Counted from the stretch's first letter, positions 12,538 to 24,165 are shown. The stretch: 64,000 nt of DNA from Fragilaria crotonensis (GCA_022925895.1 JAKSYS010000275.1:1-64000), one strand, 5' to 3'. The notes: generated by a model from the sequence alone, not told the origin. Program-made: numbers and translations.

Positions 12538-13164
12538 GGGACATCCGGAATTCCTTCTTATTCTGTTAGTGCATGACACAGATAACTATGCATACGTAGA
12601 TTTAAAACTGAAATTTCATCAATATACAAAACTGAATATGTTCATTGCGATGTCGGAAGAGTATTGGCTAGCGTGCGAGCCAGCGTGGCATCGTGGCGAA
12701 CTTATTTACGAGAAGAAATCTGATCGTGAACTTATTTACGAGAAGAAATCTTCTCGTGAACTTATTACGAAGAATTCTTCTCATGAACTTATTCATAAGA
12801 AGAAATCTTCTTATGAACTTATTTAAGAGAAGATTTCATCCTGTCAATACACTTTCTCGTAGAAGTCTAACTTAAAAACGAGAAGGTATCTAATCGTGAA
12901 CTTATTTACGAGAAGAAATCTTCTCATCAACTTATTTAAGAGAAGAAATCTTCTCATCAACTTATTCATGAGAAGCTTTCTAATCGTGGACTTATTTACG
13001 AGAAGAAATAACCTCCGAGCCTGCCAAGCCCCCACTTGCATTCATGACGCCAGCCAGTATCCATTGACGTTATTTATTAAGCGGTCGTGTGTCACGTGAC
13101 TCGATTTGACAGCCCAAAAAAACTCTCGGTAAAGTGAGGTTGAAGAAGGAATTCCGGATGTCCC
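12538..13164. mobile_element. hAT-like non-autonomous element (627 bp)
   Basis: A 22-bp terminal inverted repeat, beginning GGGACATCCGGAATTCC, lies at 12538-12559 and 13143-13164 as exact reverse complements. Outside it are AGTCTCCA (12530-12537) and AGTCTCCC (13165-13172), an 8-bp target-site duplication with one mismatch. An 8-bp duplication is typical of hAT transposons. The interior is a 30-bp minisatellite and encodes no transposase. Confidence 0.75.
12697..13010. repeat. 30-bp hairpin minisatellite, about nine units
   Basis: Units follow the pattern GTGAACTTATTTACGAG plus AAGAAATCTTCTC, with variants (ATCAACTTATTTAAG, ATGAACTTATTCATAAG). One diverged block at about 12830-12890 interrupts the array. 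GAGAAGAAATCTTCTC is nearly self-complementary, so each unit can fold into a hairpin. The array fills the hAT-like element. Short ORFs on both strands follow from the repeat and are not taken as genes. Confidence 0.85.
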
Positions 13165-13708
13165 AGTCTCCCGTACCTGGTACTCGAGCACAACTCCCGT
13201 ATAGTGCTGGAGTACTTGGAGTTCCAGGTACAATACTGGATCCGATTAGAATGCAAGGAAATGACGTCAGCATTTTCGTCACAGTAATGAAGCTGCGTGG
13301 GACCATCATGTAGAGCACCTGTGACACGCGTAGGCCAGAAAACACGGAATCTTTGTTTCTCATTTCTTTCATTGGTTTTCCAATACGCCGGCCCAGCCTC
13401 TGTCATGCCAGCCAGTTAATTTTTGAAATTTGTTATGCATGGAACAGCATACATTACGACCTCCGTTGGTCTATGATAACGGAATGATTTCCATTGCTAC
13501 GTGTGCACATGATATTTAGCCCTGGGCCGCCACACGGACAGCAGGGCGGCAATTGCAAATTTTTTTCTACCAGTAATGCCGCCACTTGCTTGCGAAAATT
13601 CAGTGCGTCAGTGGCGCAAACGTCATCAAAGAACATGTTGTTCAGAACTGCACTCCAGCAATTTGTGTGCATTATTTGCCATCTCGTCATTGTTAGCGGA
13701 TGTTGAAG

Positions 13709-14110
13709 GATCAACGCGGAAACCTTTGTGAGGCGTAGTACAGTTGTGAAAAAGGACACTGCTAGCTGTGACATTGTTCATGGTAGCAGCAGATCCGAGA
13801 TCAACGGGGAAACAATCATGAGGCGTAGTACCGTTGGGAACAAGGACAGCAAGGAAACCTTTGTGAGGCGTAGTACAGTTGTGAAAAAGGACACCGCTAG
13901 CCGTGACATTGTTCATGGTAGCAGCAGATCCGAGATCAACGGGGAAACAATCACGAGGCGTAGTACCATTGGGAACAAGGACAGCAAGGAAACCTTTGTG
14001 AGGCATAGTACAGTTGTGAAAAAGGACACCGCTAGCCGTGACATCGTTCACGGTAGCAGCAGATCCGAGATCAACGGAAACGATCACGAGGCGTAGTACC
14101 GTTGTGAAGA
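13709..14110 (-). repeat. 135-bp tandem repeat (three copies, each of two related halves)
   Basis: GAAACCTTTGTGAGGC recurs at 13719, 13854 and 13989, exactly 135 bp apart. Because 135 is a multiple of three, one minus-strand frame stays open across the array (13626-14165) as 45-residue repeats. Each unit contains two homologous halves: GTGAGGCGTAGTACAGTTG and ATGAGGCGTAGTACCGTTG. On the minus strand these read FHNCTTPHKGF and VPNGTTPHDCF. It lies downstream of the transposase inside the same element. Whether it is translated is unknown. Confidence 0.8.
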
Positions 14111-14359
14111 CCGACAACTCCTCTATCTTTGATGTTGGCAGCACCAAAAAGCGAGGCTTCCACACGTGTACAAATCAAGGAACACTACTTCAAGTTGCAG
14201 AGTCAGGTGGCGTTCAACTTGTCAGTACAGTACTGTTATCCTCGAAGCAAGCAGGCGTGAAACGCGATAAAGCAAAGAAGAAGAAGATAGATTGCCTGCA
14301 GATCATTTCTTCATCACCACGGCATGCAGTGTTTTAGTCCTTCTTCTTGAGCAGTAGAC

Positions 14360-16991
14360 CTATCTTCTATAGTGGAACACTGGACACGACTGCAATCCTT
14401 CCACATAATATTGGTAATCCAATTGTTCTAACGGTCACTGAACATCTGCAAGTTGTTGACACTATTTCTGGAGCCCGATTGGAATCGGCATGTGGAGACA
14501 CTGTATTCACGTTGATTCCGAGACAGGCTGCGATCAACAAGTTGACGCATGTCAACAAAACAATCATCTCGCTTTACGCACTAGAGGACGCGCAAACAAA
14601 AGCTGAAGTACGAGGAAAGAAAGGTTACAATTGCAGAAACGGATGGAAGGTACACAACCGTCGGTCTAAAACCAAACAGAGGTACTCCTGGCATTACAGT
14701 CTTGGCCAAAGTTAAGCGTATGCGCGCGGAAGAATATTTGCAACTAATGACTAGATGCGAAGAAGTTGCAAAAGGGTACATACCCTCAAATGCATCGTTG
14801 ACAGTCAGCGAGGTACTCCAGGTTGCTCTTCCAAGCAACGCGGTAGCTAGATGACGACGATAGAGGTCAAACTTGTTACAATCCATATCCAGCTGAATTT
14901 TGGCCGATTTGTCGATTGCATGCTGTGGAAGTACACGGGAAGGACCAGATTTGATGGCGTGATTGGTCCCTTCATGACCAGAGTTTGTAGTGGTTTCAAA
15001 GTGCCTAATGCCCTTCCGCAAGTAGAAACAATAACTTTGCTCATGTGGGATGATACAACCACGGATGAAGTCCAACAGTTTCTCTCCACCATCATTGCCA
15101 AAAATGGCCTTAATAACATCTGACTTCAAGTAAATAATTAATAGTGCCTTACTTCTGTAGTCACATTGATCATGTTAGGTACAGTCAACGACATACATGT
15201 GGAGACCCACCAAATAATTTGACTTACACTTCATATTCTTCTTTGGATCTACCTCGCATCCAGCTATACAGCCAGTTTTGAATTACTCTCACCTGACTTC
15301 TTGCAGCATCTCTTTCCCTTCCGAAAGCCTAAACCTCTACATTCTCGTCTCCAGCCTTGATGAACAAGATGCCATCCACAGCGACTACGAACTGCATTGA
15401 CAAAATATGTCGCAATGGCATAGTCGACCTGCGCCATTTCTTGGGAGTGCCGTCGCCATCTGTCATGACAACAAGCTAACCAACCGCAATGTTTGAGTAC
15501 CTAAGAGCACAGGAAGGGCTTCTTGAAATAACCAACGGAACAACCAAGATCTTTCATTTGGGGCAAAGCATCTGACCACTACCATCACATTTCCGTCCGA
15601 GTCCTTGACAGAAAGTGTAAGCAAGGGTCTGCTTTCATTGTTTGTCTCATGCGTCCCATCGATGCAAACAACTTCTGGAAAGGCCTGAAAGAGACGTCTA
15701 CCATCTGGCAACACCCAGCAACATGCAATAAGAATGTCCTGGTTGTCCCTTGCTCCGACGGCGTGCCTACTTCTCTGGGCGTATTCCTTGAAATCGGCAG
15801 TCTCTGTGACCTCCAGAGGTACAGACTTATGGGCTGGGGCGCTTTCCATTGTGGTCACCATGGAAAGGCTCGTTAGATTAACACCATCATCAACAGGATT
15901 GCCTTCGGTTCGTGCAACCTTGCGATTTTGACCACGTATTTCTTTCGTATTCCCATTATGAAACAGACAGACAAATGATGCGCCAATTTTTTGGAGATAA
16001 TTCAGCATACTGTCTGACGGTGACGTATCAGAGGGTAGTGCAGCACCCTGAGGTGACAAATCCATTAAATCTTGTGCCATTAGGGAGAAACCTTGAACAT
16101 AAGCCATCTGTCCGCATGTAAACAGCTCACCAGTACTGCTTTGGGTGAACAATGCCGCTTGTGAGGGCAGGATATTGGCAGCAGCCATTGCAGCTGCATT
16201 TTCCAGGGTTGGAGCATCCAGAAAACGTTTGCGATTGGATATCTCGTTACGAGACATGGGTGGGTGACCCCTATGCTGGTTGTCTCCGACCCCACAGACT
16301 AGATGAAAGCTGTACTGGTCCAGTCGGATGACAATTGTTGCAGAACAAGTGCACCTTGTATCGCGTTGCGTGCAATTACGTCGTCGCAATGCCTTTCCTG
16401 AGTTATTGGAACCACGAGAGTTTTTGTCACCAATATAGGTTGTCACACGATAAGCATTGGCTTGGGCACCATCCAAACGCTGATGATGATACTTACGGCC
16501 GTTACTGCACAACAAAACACGTTGGTCCTTGCAGGCTTTAGCACTACTTCCATTGGATATCAGAGCACAGTTACCATGAGATCTGGTGGCTTGGCATAAA
16601 TCAGTGATAAGTTTTTGGCCTCCGGAATCCTTGCCAAATCCTCCCACAGTAGGGTACAGCAATGGACTGAAGCGCACAATAAACTTCATTGGGCCTTTGT
16701 ATAGGGAACTAGTAGTGTACTCGAACAGGTCGTGCTTCGTTTCCGATGAGGCACAGAAATCTTCGGAAGGTAAGCAAAGGTGTCCATTGAATGGGAGGGA
16801 CCCAATCCACGTCGCAGTCTTGAAAGCAGTTAAAAAAGCATCCACAGGCTTTGTAGGGGAAACTACTAACTCGTCTGGATCCTAAAGGCAGGAAAACAAA
16901 TGGAGAGAGCATCGTGTGAGCATCAAAGAGTATTTTGGCAAAGCAACACAGATTGAAGCAACAAAAACAAACGAACCATGGTGTGGACCAT
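14360..16991 (-). CDS. MULE transposase with FAR1/WRKY-like N-terminal domain, broken frame
   Basis: This is the likely transposase of the surrounding element. A 15-nt first exon (16977-16991, encoding MVHTM) and a 95-bp intron (16882-16976, GT-AG) fit the frame well. The N-terminal half has a cysteine/histidine region (RCTCSATIVIRLDQYSFHLV followed by HRGHPP) resembling FAR1/WRKY-GCM zinc-binding domains. Then comes FPEVVCIDGTHETNNE, the first acidic residue of the MULE DDE fold, and VMTDGDGTPK near 15460, the second. After a one-base break at about 15430, AIATYFVNAV and RCGWHLVHQGW give the family's C/W/H motif. YCFYLRKGIRHFETTTNSG with HEGTNHAIK follows at 15.0 kb. A degenerate SWIM-like C-x-C...GLP...C may lie near 14420. 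The C-terminus is not resolved because of further breaks. Confidence 0.7.
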
Positions 16992-18339
16992 AAAAGGTTG
17001 AATCTGTGGTAAATCGTGGCGGAAATGTTGTGGGTACTATTCAATGTTATAATCACATTAACAGACGAATATTTTTATTACTGTTCAAACAAATGTCGGG
17101 CAGATTTATGTTCCTTATCCATGACGAAGTTTTGACTAAGGTTCAGGGTGTGTTAGTAACTAGCATTTTCAATACATCCATAGATATGATATATCAAGAC
17201 AATGTTAGCTAGTAACTAGTCAACTTTAGTAAGATAACCATTTGCAATTACATCTGAACTTCACAATATTTCGGTTCATTGAAGAGTCAGAAGGTGTGCA
17301 TGTACAACTAGTGCAATCTAGTTTGTGGTCAAGTTTGTTTAGCATCCCTGCTTTGCAGTTAGGTTTGGAGGCTTTCTATTCATCTGGCAATACTGAAAAT
17401 GATGCCAGCATGTCAAGTCTCTCAAGGTAGGCAAAAATGAGAGGTTACATTTTCTGTTTACACATGCCATTCATTGAACAGCAACCCCTTACACAGCTTC
17501 AGTAAGCCAACATAGAAAATGTCATTAGTCCAAGCAGGAGGGATGGCACCAAGAAATGGTCAAGGTGTTCTGCAATTGGTGGCATGCATACAACCATCAA
17601 ATTAAGGCCTCTGAGGAAGAATCCATGTAAATGCTTCACTCTTTAGACCACCATGAAATGCATTGGAAGCACATTGTCAGCATCATGGCTGGCTCTCTAC
17701 CATTGCATTTCTTGCAGGAGGCTTTACACCATTCATCATACAATCACTTTTGTAGATGCAGGATTCCTACTTAGAAACAACATCTGAGCACTGGCTTAGA
17801 GATGCAAAGAATGGTGTTATAGGGCATGATCATATGTCTCAATTGGAATGACACTCACTTGTCATTTTTTATGCATACTGCCCATTGATGTTTGTGCAAT
17901 TTAATGAACAATCCCCTCCCCACTATTAGTTCTGATGCAGGATATACTTAAACTAACCATTTGGTTTTGCACATTTTCATCTTCACCATCCAATCTGTAG
18001 ATAGTAAATATACAATGGACATGGATGAAATGAAGGTGTTCACCTGTCACATCTCACGTCATTACATGTTTGTAGTACTGGTAGTAGTACAAAACACAAC
18101 AGTAAAATAGTAGGTTTGTTAGTAAGTTGAACTTACTTAGGATAAGGTGCGTTAGTTATCCAAGTAAAGTTAGCTTTAGTAGGCTACTTTAGTAGTCAAA
18201 CCTACTGGCGGACTTACTGACTAACACACCCTGCTAAGGTTGCTTGAAAAATGGCTCCTGATGAAGCGAAAAAATGAAGATTCCAAAAAGTCAGATTCTG
18301 CGACAAAAATGTTGACGTCATTTCCTTGCATTCTAATCG

Positions 18340-19825
18340 CTTATAGTACGCAGTACTCAGTGCTACAGTAACTCCGATTTCCTTCCGTACTCCTACCCGT
18401 AGTAGTACTCGGGGACAGGTTCTCCAGTACTGGACGAGTACTGGAGTACCAGGGATTCCCATTGGCTTTTTGCAATGCATACCAGAAATTTGTGTGGAAT
18501 ACTCGACTACCGTAGCATCTTGAAACAAGCTCATCATTGAGATAACTTGTGTTCACGTTAAAGATTATGATGTACCTCTGAATCAAATAATGATTGCTAT
18601 ACAGGTTAAAATATGATGAAGTTGCTTCCAGCAAGCTGATGATGGCTTGGAAAAATTGGGAAGGGAAATGAAATGATGGAGAAAAAGGCCAGCATGGTGA
18701 AGCAATGATCTGCTATCATTTTTATGTTTGTATAGAATGGGCAGGGGACAAAAGTGTGATAGAGAAAACAATGACAAGAGAAGGCATGATACAGTAATTG
18801 GTGCTGGACAAAGAGGACTTAGTAAAATTGTCAATCCCAGAAGGTTCCTGTCCCTGGCTGGCTGTGGTCGTAACCCTACTGTAATGATTCTTCTCATCAA
18901 CTAGAATTGTTATAAGGAAAAGTCAGTTGCTACTAGATAGTAAACCTCTGCTAATAGACAGAACTTCTCCAGACCAAAAAAGACTGTGAATTAATCTTTT
19001 GGTACTAGGATGCTCATATGGTGTCAGTCACTTTGCTGTAGACCATCGTTATGTTTCCACGTTTCGGCAATGGCTGCTGGCGTGCTTTGTCTAAACGGCC
19101 ATTACAAAGAGGAAGTTCTGCGTATGTTTGAATAATTCTGACTATGCTGCTTCATCTCATATCTGCTGTTCTTTATAGACACACAAATTGTTAGCTACTT
19201 AGTACATAAGGGAGAATGAAAACAAATGCTTATGTTTGTGGTTGAATAACAATTTCTTGGTCAAATCTTGATGTTACAAAATATTGTATGTCTGGATTCA
19301 CGAAATGCATAAGGGTACCTGAACAAATGGTGGTAATTGGTCATGGGCATGCAAGAACCCAGAGATTCGGTTGTTAGTAGCTACCTTTCAGAAGGAAGTA
19401 TTCATCGAGGATTTCCGTCCTGTTTCTAACTTTTCTGCGCAGCGGTAAGTTTTTTGTTCATTTTTGTCTGCCCTGAAGGTCAAAACTGAACTTAAGGCCC
19501 TGGGCTTTACCAATCGAAACAAAGCGTGTACAACCTGCAAGATAGAAATTTTGAATTGAAAAAAAATGAAAATGAAAAATCAAACGACGACGTCTGTATT
19601 TAATGTTATACATGGATTCATACCATTCATCACGAACATTACAAATACAACTATACCTCCTAGCTACAACATCAGAGAATACTTTCAGCCTCCTCCGCCA
19701 CTTCTTTTTCCTACAGTCCATGACGACAACACAGATGAGGAGTGACACCAAGACACAATATTTTTCTATAGGATATGATTTGTAACCACAAATAATAAGA
19801 TAAGACAAACAATAATCACTATGGT
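18340..19825. other. Intergenic, no gene seen
   Basis: A GTAC-rich cluster with GTACTGGAGTACC-type palindromes lies at 18345-18450, immediately outside the MULE. The rest is AT-rich with no supported ORF. Confidence 0.5.
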
Positions 19826-20113
19826 TGAATTCCACTTACGGTAAGTGAAATTCTATGCCACCTAAGTGAAATTTCACTTACTCACAACCCGAAAGACACA
19901 CGTGTCACCTACTACGCAGATCAGTATGAGGACATTTATTGTAAGTGAAATTTCACTTTGCATAAGAATACCCTGCCGGCTCGTTTTGATCAACCGTTAT
20001 AGCTACAAATATCGCAAAACACGTTATGGGAAGCCAGCGTCCGTGGAACTGACTACGGCTACATAGCTTAACGGCTCTACAAGCTAGAACTTGGTTTGGC
20101 AGGAAGGTCCGGC
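19826..20113 (-). repeat. Palindrome-rich repeat, copy 1 (related to 37.07-37.64 kb)
   Basis: Three AAGTGAAATTTCACTT-type palindromes occur between 19826 and 19960. Read on the minus strand, the order is a GGTCCGGC-type end, GTTCTAGC, GCCGTTAAG, GCGATATTTGTAGCT, AACGAGCCGGCA and ATGCAAAGTG, then palindromes and CACGTGTGTC. The same blocks occur in the same order in the 37.07-37.64 kb repeat. This shared order over about 290 bp shows a dispersed family present here in inverted orientation. Confidence 0.7.
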
Positions 20114-20224
20114 AATACACGCTTACTCGTGAATCAAGGTCGAATACACGGTGGCCGGAGGCGAAAATCATTTCCGTTCCGTGTCTGGCTGTTGCAAAAC
20201 TGGATATGCCAGCATCATCTTCGT

Positions 20225-20490
20225 TTTGCTGACACTTGCTGACGAAAAGACAGATCTGCTGACATGCGCTGACAAAAAACGAATCTGCTGACATCTGCTG
20301 ACGAAAAACGAATCTGCTGACATTTTCTGACATATGTTGACAAAAACGAGTTTTTCCCAGTACAAAAGCTACGGTGATGCTGACATCTTCTGACGTTTGC
20401 TGACGAGAATCAAGTTTGCTGACATTTTCTGATGAAAAGCAAATCTGCTGACATTTGCTGACAAAAAGAGATCTGCTGACATTTGCTGAA
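20225..20490. repeat. TGCTGACA minisatellite
   Basis: TGCTGACA or TGCTGACG recurs about every 13-30 bases with spacers such as AAAAACGAATC. On the minus strand this reads as repeats of CQQ and FVS. The segment sits between two GGAAGGTCCGGC-type sequences (about 20100 and 20600, the second reversed), which also occur at the ends of the 37.1 kb repeat. No protein function is implied. Confidence 0.8.
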
Positions 20491-20697
20491 CCTTGCCAGC
20501 TCGAATGAAACGACACAGATCCTAACAAGCACTCATCACGCCGGCCGGACATTGGCTGGCGCGCCCATCCTTAAGGTACATCTATTTAATCGCGAAACGT
20601 GCTTGGGCCGGACCTTCCAGGACCTTCCTGTAAAACGCAGGATCCTGGTGAAGTCACTTCGGGCCCAGGCGTCGATTGATGATCACATATCACCATC

Positions 20698-21015
20698 ATG
20701 ACTTACTCCAATCCCACCACTGAGTCCTCCTTATCGAAGGCGGCTCGTTCAAATTCATCATATGTCTTGGTTCCTTTGACTCAACGAAGACATCTGGGAA
20801 GGAAGCACGACCAAGTAACATCTGCCACCAGACGATTGGGTATCAGTTGGCTTATTCTGTTGAGGAAGAAGGTGCTCCCCGTTTTGATGCAGTCGCCAGC
20901 GGAGGAGGCAACGGCAGAGTTACTGAAGGCAGGGCCTTTGGAAACCCCGACTGGAACGTTGAGAGTTGCCCGTATTAAACCTGCGTCATTTCGATCCGAG
21001 AGCAAAGATCTGTAG
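20698..21015 (+). CDS. Hypothetical short ORF (105 aa)
   Basis: An ATG-initiated ORF rich in Ser, Arg and Lys with no recognised domain. It could be a small gene, an exon, or chance. It is listed only because it is the one plausible frame in this 1.5-kb repeat-flanked interval. Confidence 0.2.
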   Translation: MTYSNPTTESSLSKAARSNSSYVLVPLTQRRHLGRKHDQVTSATRRLGISWLILLRKKVLPVLMQSPAEEATAELLKAGPLETPTGTLRVARIKPASFRSESKDL

Positions 21016-21317
21016 ACAACGAAACAAGTCTGGCTCCCATCGAGGAACAGTTACTTGAAGAAAGCACGGCAGAGAAATCAATTTCTGCAGGAAATGGAAG
21101 AGGAAGTCTGTTCTGTGGTTGTTTTGACCTTTCGTCGTGAATTCTCATCATCGTCTGCCGTAGAATGTTCAAGAGGATGACGAGAACTCACTAGACAGTC
21201 GTTCTTGGCCCAATTTGTTTTTCTCGCTCACCATGTTCTTTTCTGCCTTCTGTGGTACTCCAGTACGGTGCAAGTACCTGGTACAAGTACGATACGTGTA
21301 CTCCGGCAATACTGGTA

Positions 21318-21546
21318 GGGAGCCCGTGTATGTCCCCTAATCGAGCCGGCCATCACCTGCAGTATTGTACGGGAGTACTGAGTTCTACTTACTACTGTTA
21401 CACTGTACGGTATTTCTGTCCTCAGAGGAGCAGTCTGAGATTTGTAGGTAAAGTTGATGTGTAACTTAATTTGCAATATAATTTCATGGAGTTGATTTTT
21501 TTAGAAAAGCTCGATCGGCTCGATTAGGGGACATACACGGCCTCCC
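21318..21546. mobile_element. MITE with 31-bp terminal inverted repeats (229 bp)
   Basis: The left end 21318-21348 (GGGAGCCCGTGTATGTCCCC...) and the right end 21516-21546 are reverse complements with one mismatch in 31 bases. The core is non-coding and AT-rich. No unambiguous target-site duplication was seen. A GTAC-rich cluster adjoins the left end. Confidence 0.7.
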
Positions 21547-22129
21547 CTTGTACAAGTCTGCAGGGTTATAAGATCCCTTTGCCCATTACAATACTCCCTA
21601 CGCTGCTGCTACTCGTTTTTTGTAGTAAACGCGAACTCGTTAATTAACGGATTCAGAGTGGCTGACAAAGCGGCCGCGCGCACGCACGGCCTGCACGGAT
21701 GTTCGAGAACTCGAAACAGCGAACATTCCTTTTGGAAATGTTGTGGACTTACCCTGTAAGTGTTCAAATAGTATAAATATTCACATACGCGGCGCGGCAG
21801 TGTTTGAGACGGCTGACTCTGATCGATGAAACGATGAACAACGAAAAGACTATAATTGAGAGTTGGTCGTGCCTTATACTTGGAATAGTTAGCGATGCAG
21901 TCAAGGCACCAACGCCTACTTTAGTATGGAGTCCTGGAACCAACCTGGGGTGAAAACGCCTGTCTGGGGTGGCCTGCGTCAACAGTTGTTCCGTACCACC
22001 TCTTACCACAAGTAATGAGTCTACAAGACGGAATATATCTAATGTTCAAAATTCTCACGAGACTCTCAACTCCGTGTCTCATCCCAAAGAAAAATCACAA
22101 TTTCTCTTCCACGCACCACAAACAGCAGC
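21547..22129. other. Intergenic / upstream region of the small acidic gene
   Basis: No supported ORF. It should contain the promoter and 5' leader of the gene starting at 22130, but no core promoter motif was recognised. Confidence 0.4.
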
Positions 22130-22637
22130 ATGATGTAAGTTTTCCTTCCTTCTTTCGTTCGGTTACGAGCTGCGCACATGGACAGAACTGACCCCACTTT
22201 TCACACATAGGACCGAGGAGAAGACGGAGCCAACTGCTGAGGAAACCCCAGCCCCAGTCACGGAGGAAACACCAGCGACCTCTCCAGTGGACGAGACACC
22301 CCCTGTCGAGGCAGCCGCTCCTGAGACAAAGGAAAAGGTCAGTATTTTCAAGCAACTTTTCTCGTGCGGAATCTTGAAGAAGAAGTCGAAAGCAATTGAG
22401 CCTCCTGTCGAGGATGTGACACCTGCGGAAGAACCTGTCGTTGAAGAAACGCCTGTGGCGTCACCGGAGGAAGTGCCCCCCCCCACAGAAGAGAGCCCCC
22501 CTGCAGAGGACGAAAAGCCCGAACAACCACGTGAGGAAGAAGAGGTGAAGAAGGAAGAGGATAAGAGTCTCGATCCTGCGTCGAAGAAGACGGAAGTAGT
22601 GGACTTGTCCAATAAATTCTGGTGTGGTTGCTTCTAA
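22130..22637 (+). CDS. Small acidic Pro/Glu-rich protein with C-terminal CGCF
   Basis: A two-exon model gives a clean 143-residue protein. Exon 1 is ATG-AT (22130-22134), followed by a 76-bp intron with GTAAGT donor and ACATAG acceptor (22135-22210). Exon 2 (22211-22637) ends in TAA. Splicing restores a second ATG and keeps the frame open. The protein is mostly Glu, Pro, Thr and Val in short repeats (EETP, PVEE). A basic/hydrophobic island (FKQLFSCGILKKKSK) sits near residues 60-75 and the tail is FWCGCF. The last four residues fit a CaaX-like prenylation box loosely. No known family was recognised. Low-complexity composition suggests a disordered protein, possibly membrane-tethered by lipid; that is inference. 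Confidence 0.65.
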
Positions 22638-23253
22638 AGATCAGGCTGGTGAATGACGTTTGATTAGAATAATGGAAAATTATGACGGAAAGAGTCAGAA
22701 TTCACCAAGATGTGTTGAAATTCAAGGAAAGGCTCCAGTCCCTGTACCCCATCAGAGAAGGAACTGTTGATGCCTTGGTTCGATGTTACGTAGAGGTAAA
22801 TGAAGATGCAAGTGCGACTTAAGTTCTTGGTCCGTAGGTACTGTACTTGTAATAGGTAGGTCGTGCATGAAGGGTGATGGCGTAGAGGGACTACTATAGT
22901 CTGAGTGCTTGGCATGCTCGATGGCAATCATTGTTGAGTGTTCGGAGTTCGAATGCGGCTTCTGGCTCTGTGAATCAAACCGGGGTTTAACCGAGTTATA
23001 ACGGCTATCCTAGACTCTGTGTCTTGTACGTCGTATGATACGACAGGTAGCTCGTACATGTTACGTATCATATGATGCTCATATCTCATATGTCATATGT
23101 CATATGTGTTGTACTGTACTCGTTACTCGTACTACTAGTAGAACAGTATGGTGTAGAACTCGTTTCAAGTACATGCGTAGTGCAAGGCGCAAGTAAAGGT
23201 ATGTTTATCATACTTGTATGAATAAAATGAATAGACCTACAAGTAGTAATCGG
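22638..23253. other. Intergenic, no gene seen
   Basis: Separates the acidic-protein gene from the 5' target-site duplication of the long Copia element. It contains a short run of CATATG-type repeats near 23080-23105 and no convincing ORF. Confidence 0.5.
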
Positions 23254-23258
23254 ATAAG

Positions 23259-24147
23259 TGTTAAACATTCCGTATCGCCCTACATATTTTTACATTATCC
23301 CTATCCTTAATTACTGACGCCCGAGTGCACAGTAAAACAATACATCGATGCTCCAGTAACCAGTGCGACACTACACGACTGGAATCAAAACTCACGTCGA
23401 TTCAAAACATGTTCATCTCATCCCATGAGATTGAACAATGATTTTCAAACGAGGCTCAACGCCTCGTATACCAAAAACAACGCGCGACACGAAACGACGT
23501 CTTCCGAACGAGGAGTGTTCCTTATTGTTCCAAGGAACACTCCCTTCATTCAGACCTCTCATTTCGGTCGCCCTTCACTTCTTCCCACAATTGTCAATTT
23601 TTACATTTTTAGTGTCACTCACCTTTTACTGCACATATATTTCTCACGATGATGATGATCGACCATGACGCGTTTTTACCCGCCGTCGTCATGACATCAT
23701 ATACACCGTGCTGTACAAATATTAGTAGACAGTACGACGGTACTCACTACAACGACAATACAGCACAACACGACGACGAGTACAACAGTACTCCTCGCAC
23801 ATCACTTCCTCTGCCCGTCGATAGTACGCGCACGTCTGAGTTTAACGTTACTGTACATAACGATAAACAAATAGACAGTGCCCACTATACGACACACGAT
23901 ATTTCTACTAGTCAGTCTCTCGCACATTCATGTAGCGATAGAACGACAGATAGTACACATATCGTTATCTGTAGCGGTAGACAGCACTGCGTAGCTGTAC
24001 CGTTTATAGATGAACTGAGCAGTAGTCAGTGTCGTACTAGACACTTACCTACTGGGGGCGTACCCCGTAACGGTTACGTCCTGGTTCTTAACCCGAACCC
24101 TATGCCGACCTGCGCGTCGCTAGGTTCCGTTAACCCGAACCATATCA
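23259..24147 (+). repeat. 5' LTR of the long Copia element
   Basis: Starts TGTTAAAC and ends ATATCA, with TSD ATAAG immediately upstream. It contains three strong hairpins: 23415-23431 (7-bp stem, CCC loop), 23449-23467 (7-bp stem, TCAAC loop) and 23512-23543 (12-bp stem). The transcription start was not identified. An ORF from 23649 runs through the LTR into the leader to 24233; it is considered fortuitous. Confidence 0.95.
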
Positions 24148-24165
24148 TGGTTGCTCGCCAGACCT
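24148..24165 (+). promoter_or_regulatory. Putative primer-binding site
   Basis: TGGTTGCTCGCCAGACC follows the 5' LTR directly. A primer-binding site starting TGG pairs with the CCA end of a tRNA. The primer tRNA was not identified. Confidence 0.5.

Larger units (their letters stand above)
13243..18339 (-). mobile_element. Mutator-like (MULE) DNA transposon, about 5.1 kb
   Basis: A 27-bp terminal inverted repeat starting CGATTAGAATGC and ending TGACGTCA is at 13243-13269 and 18313-18339. It encloses a minus-strand gene with a MULE transposase domain (14.4-17.0 kb). The left part carries a 135-bp tandem repeat. The 16.99-18.3 kb part shows no ORF worth reporting and may hold the promoter. I find no 9-11 bp target-site duplication, which an old or rearranged insertion could explain. 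The same terminus is found on the MITE at 6543-6711. Confidence 0.8.

Noticed and set aside
12697-13010. CRISPR-like array
   Set aside because: Units are contiguous without unique spacers, in a eukaryotic genome and inside a transposon; it is a minisatellite.
20225-20490. CRISPR-like array or repeat-protein gene
   Set aside because: Irregular spacing and low-complexity spacers; the minus-strand ORF is only translated repeat.
22163-22612. 149-aa minus-strand Ser/Gly-rich ORF
   Set aside because: Antisense to the Pro/Glu-rich exon; its composition is simply the complement.
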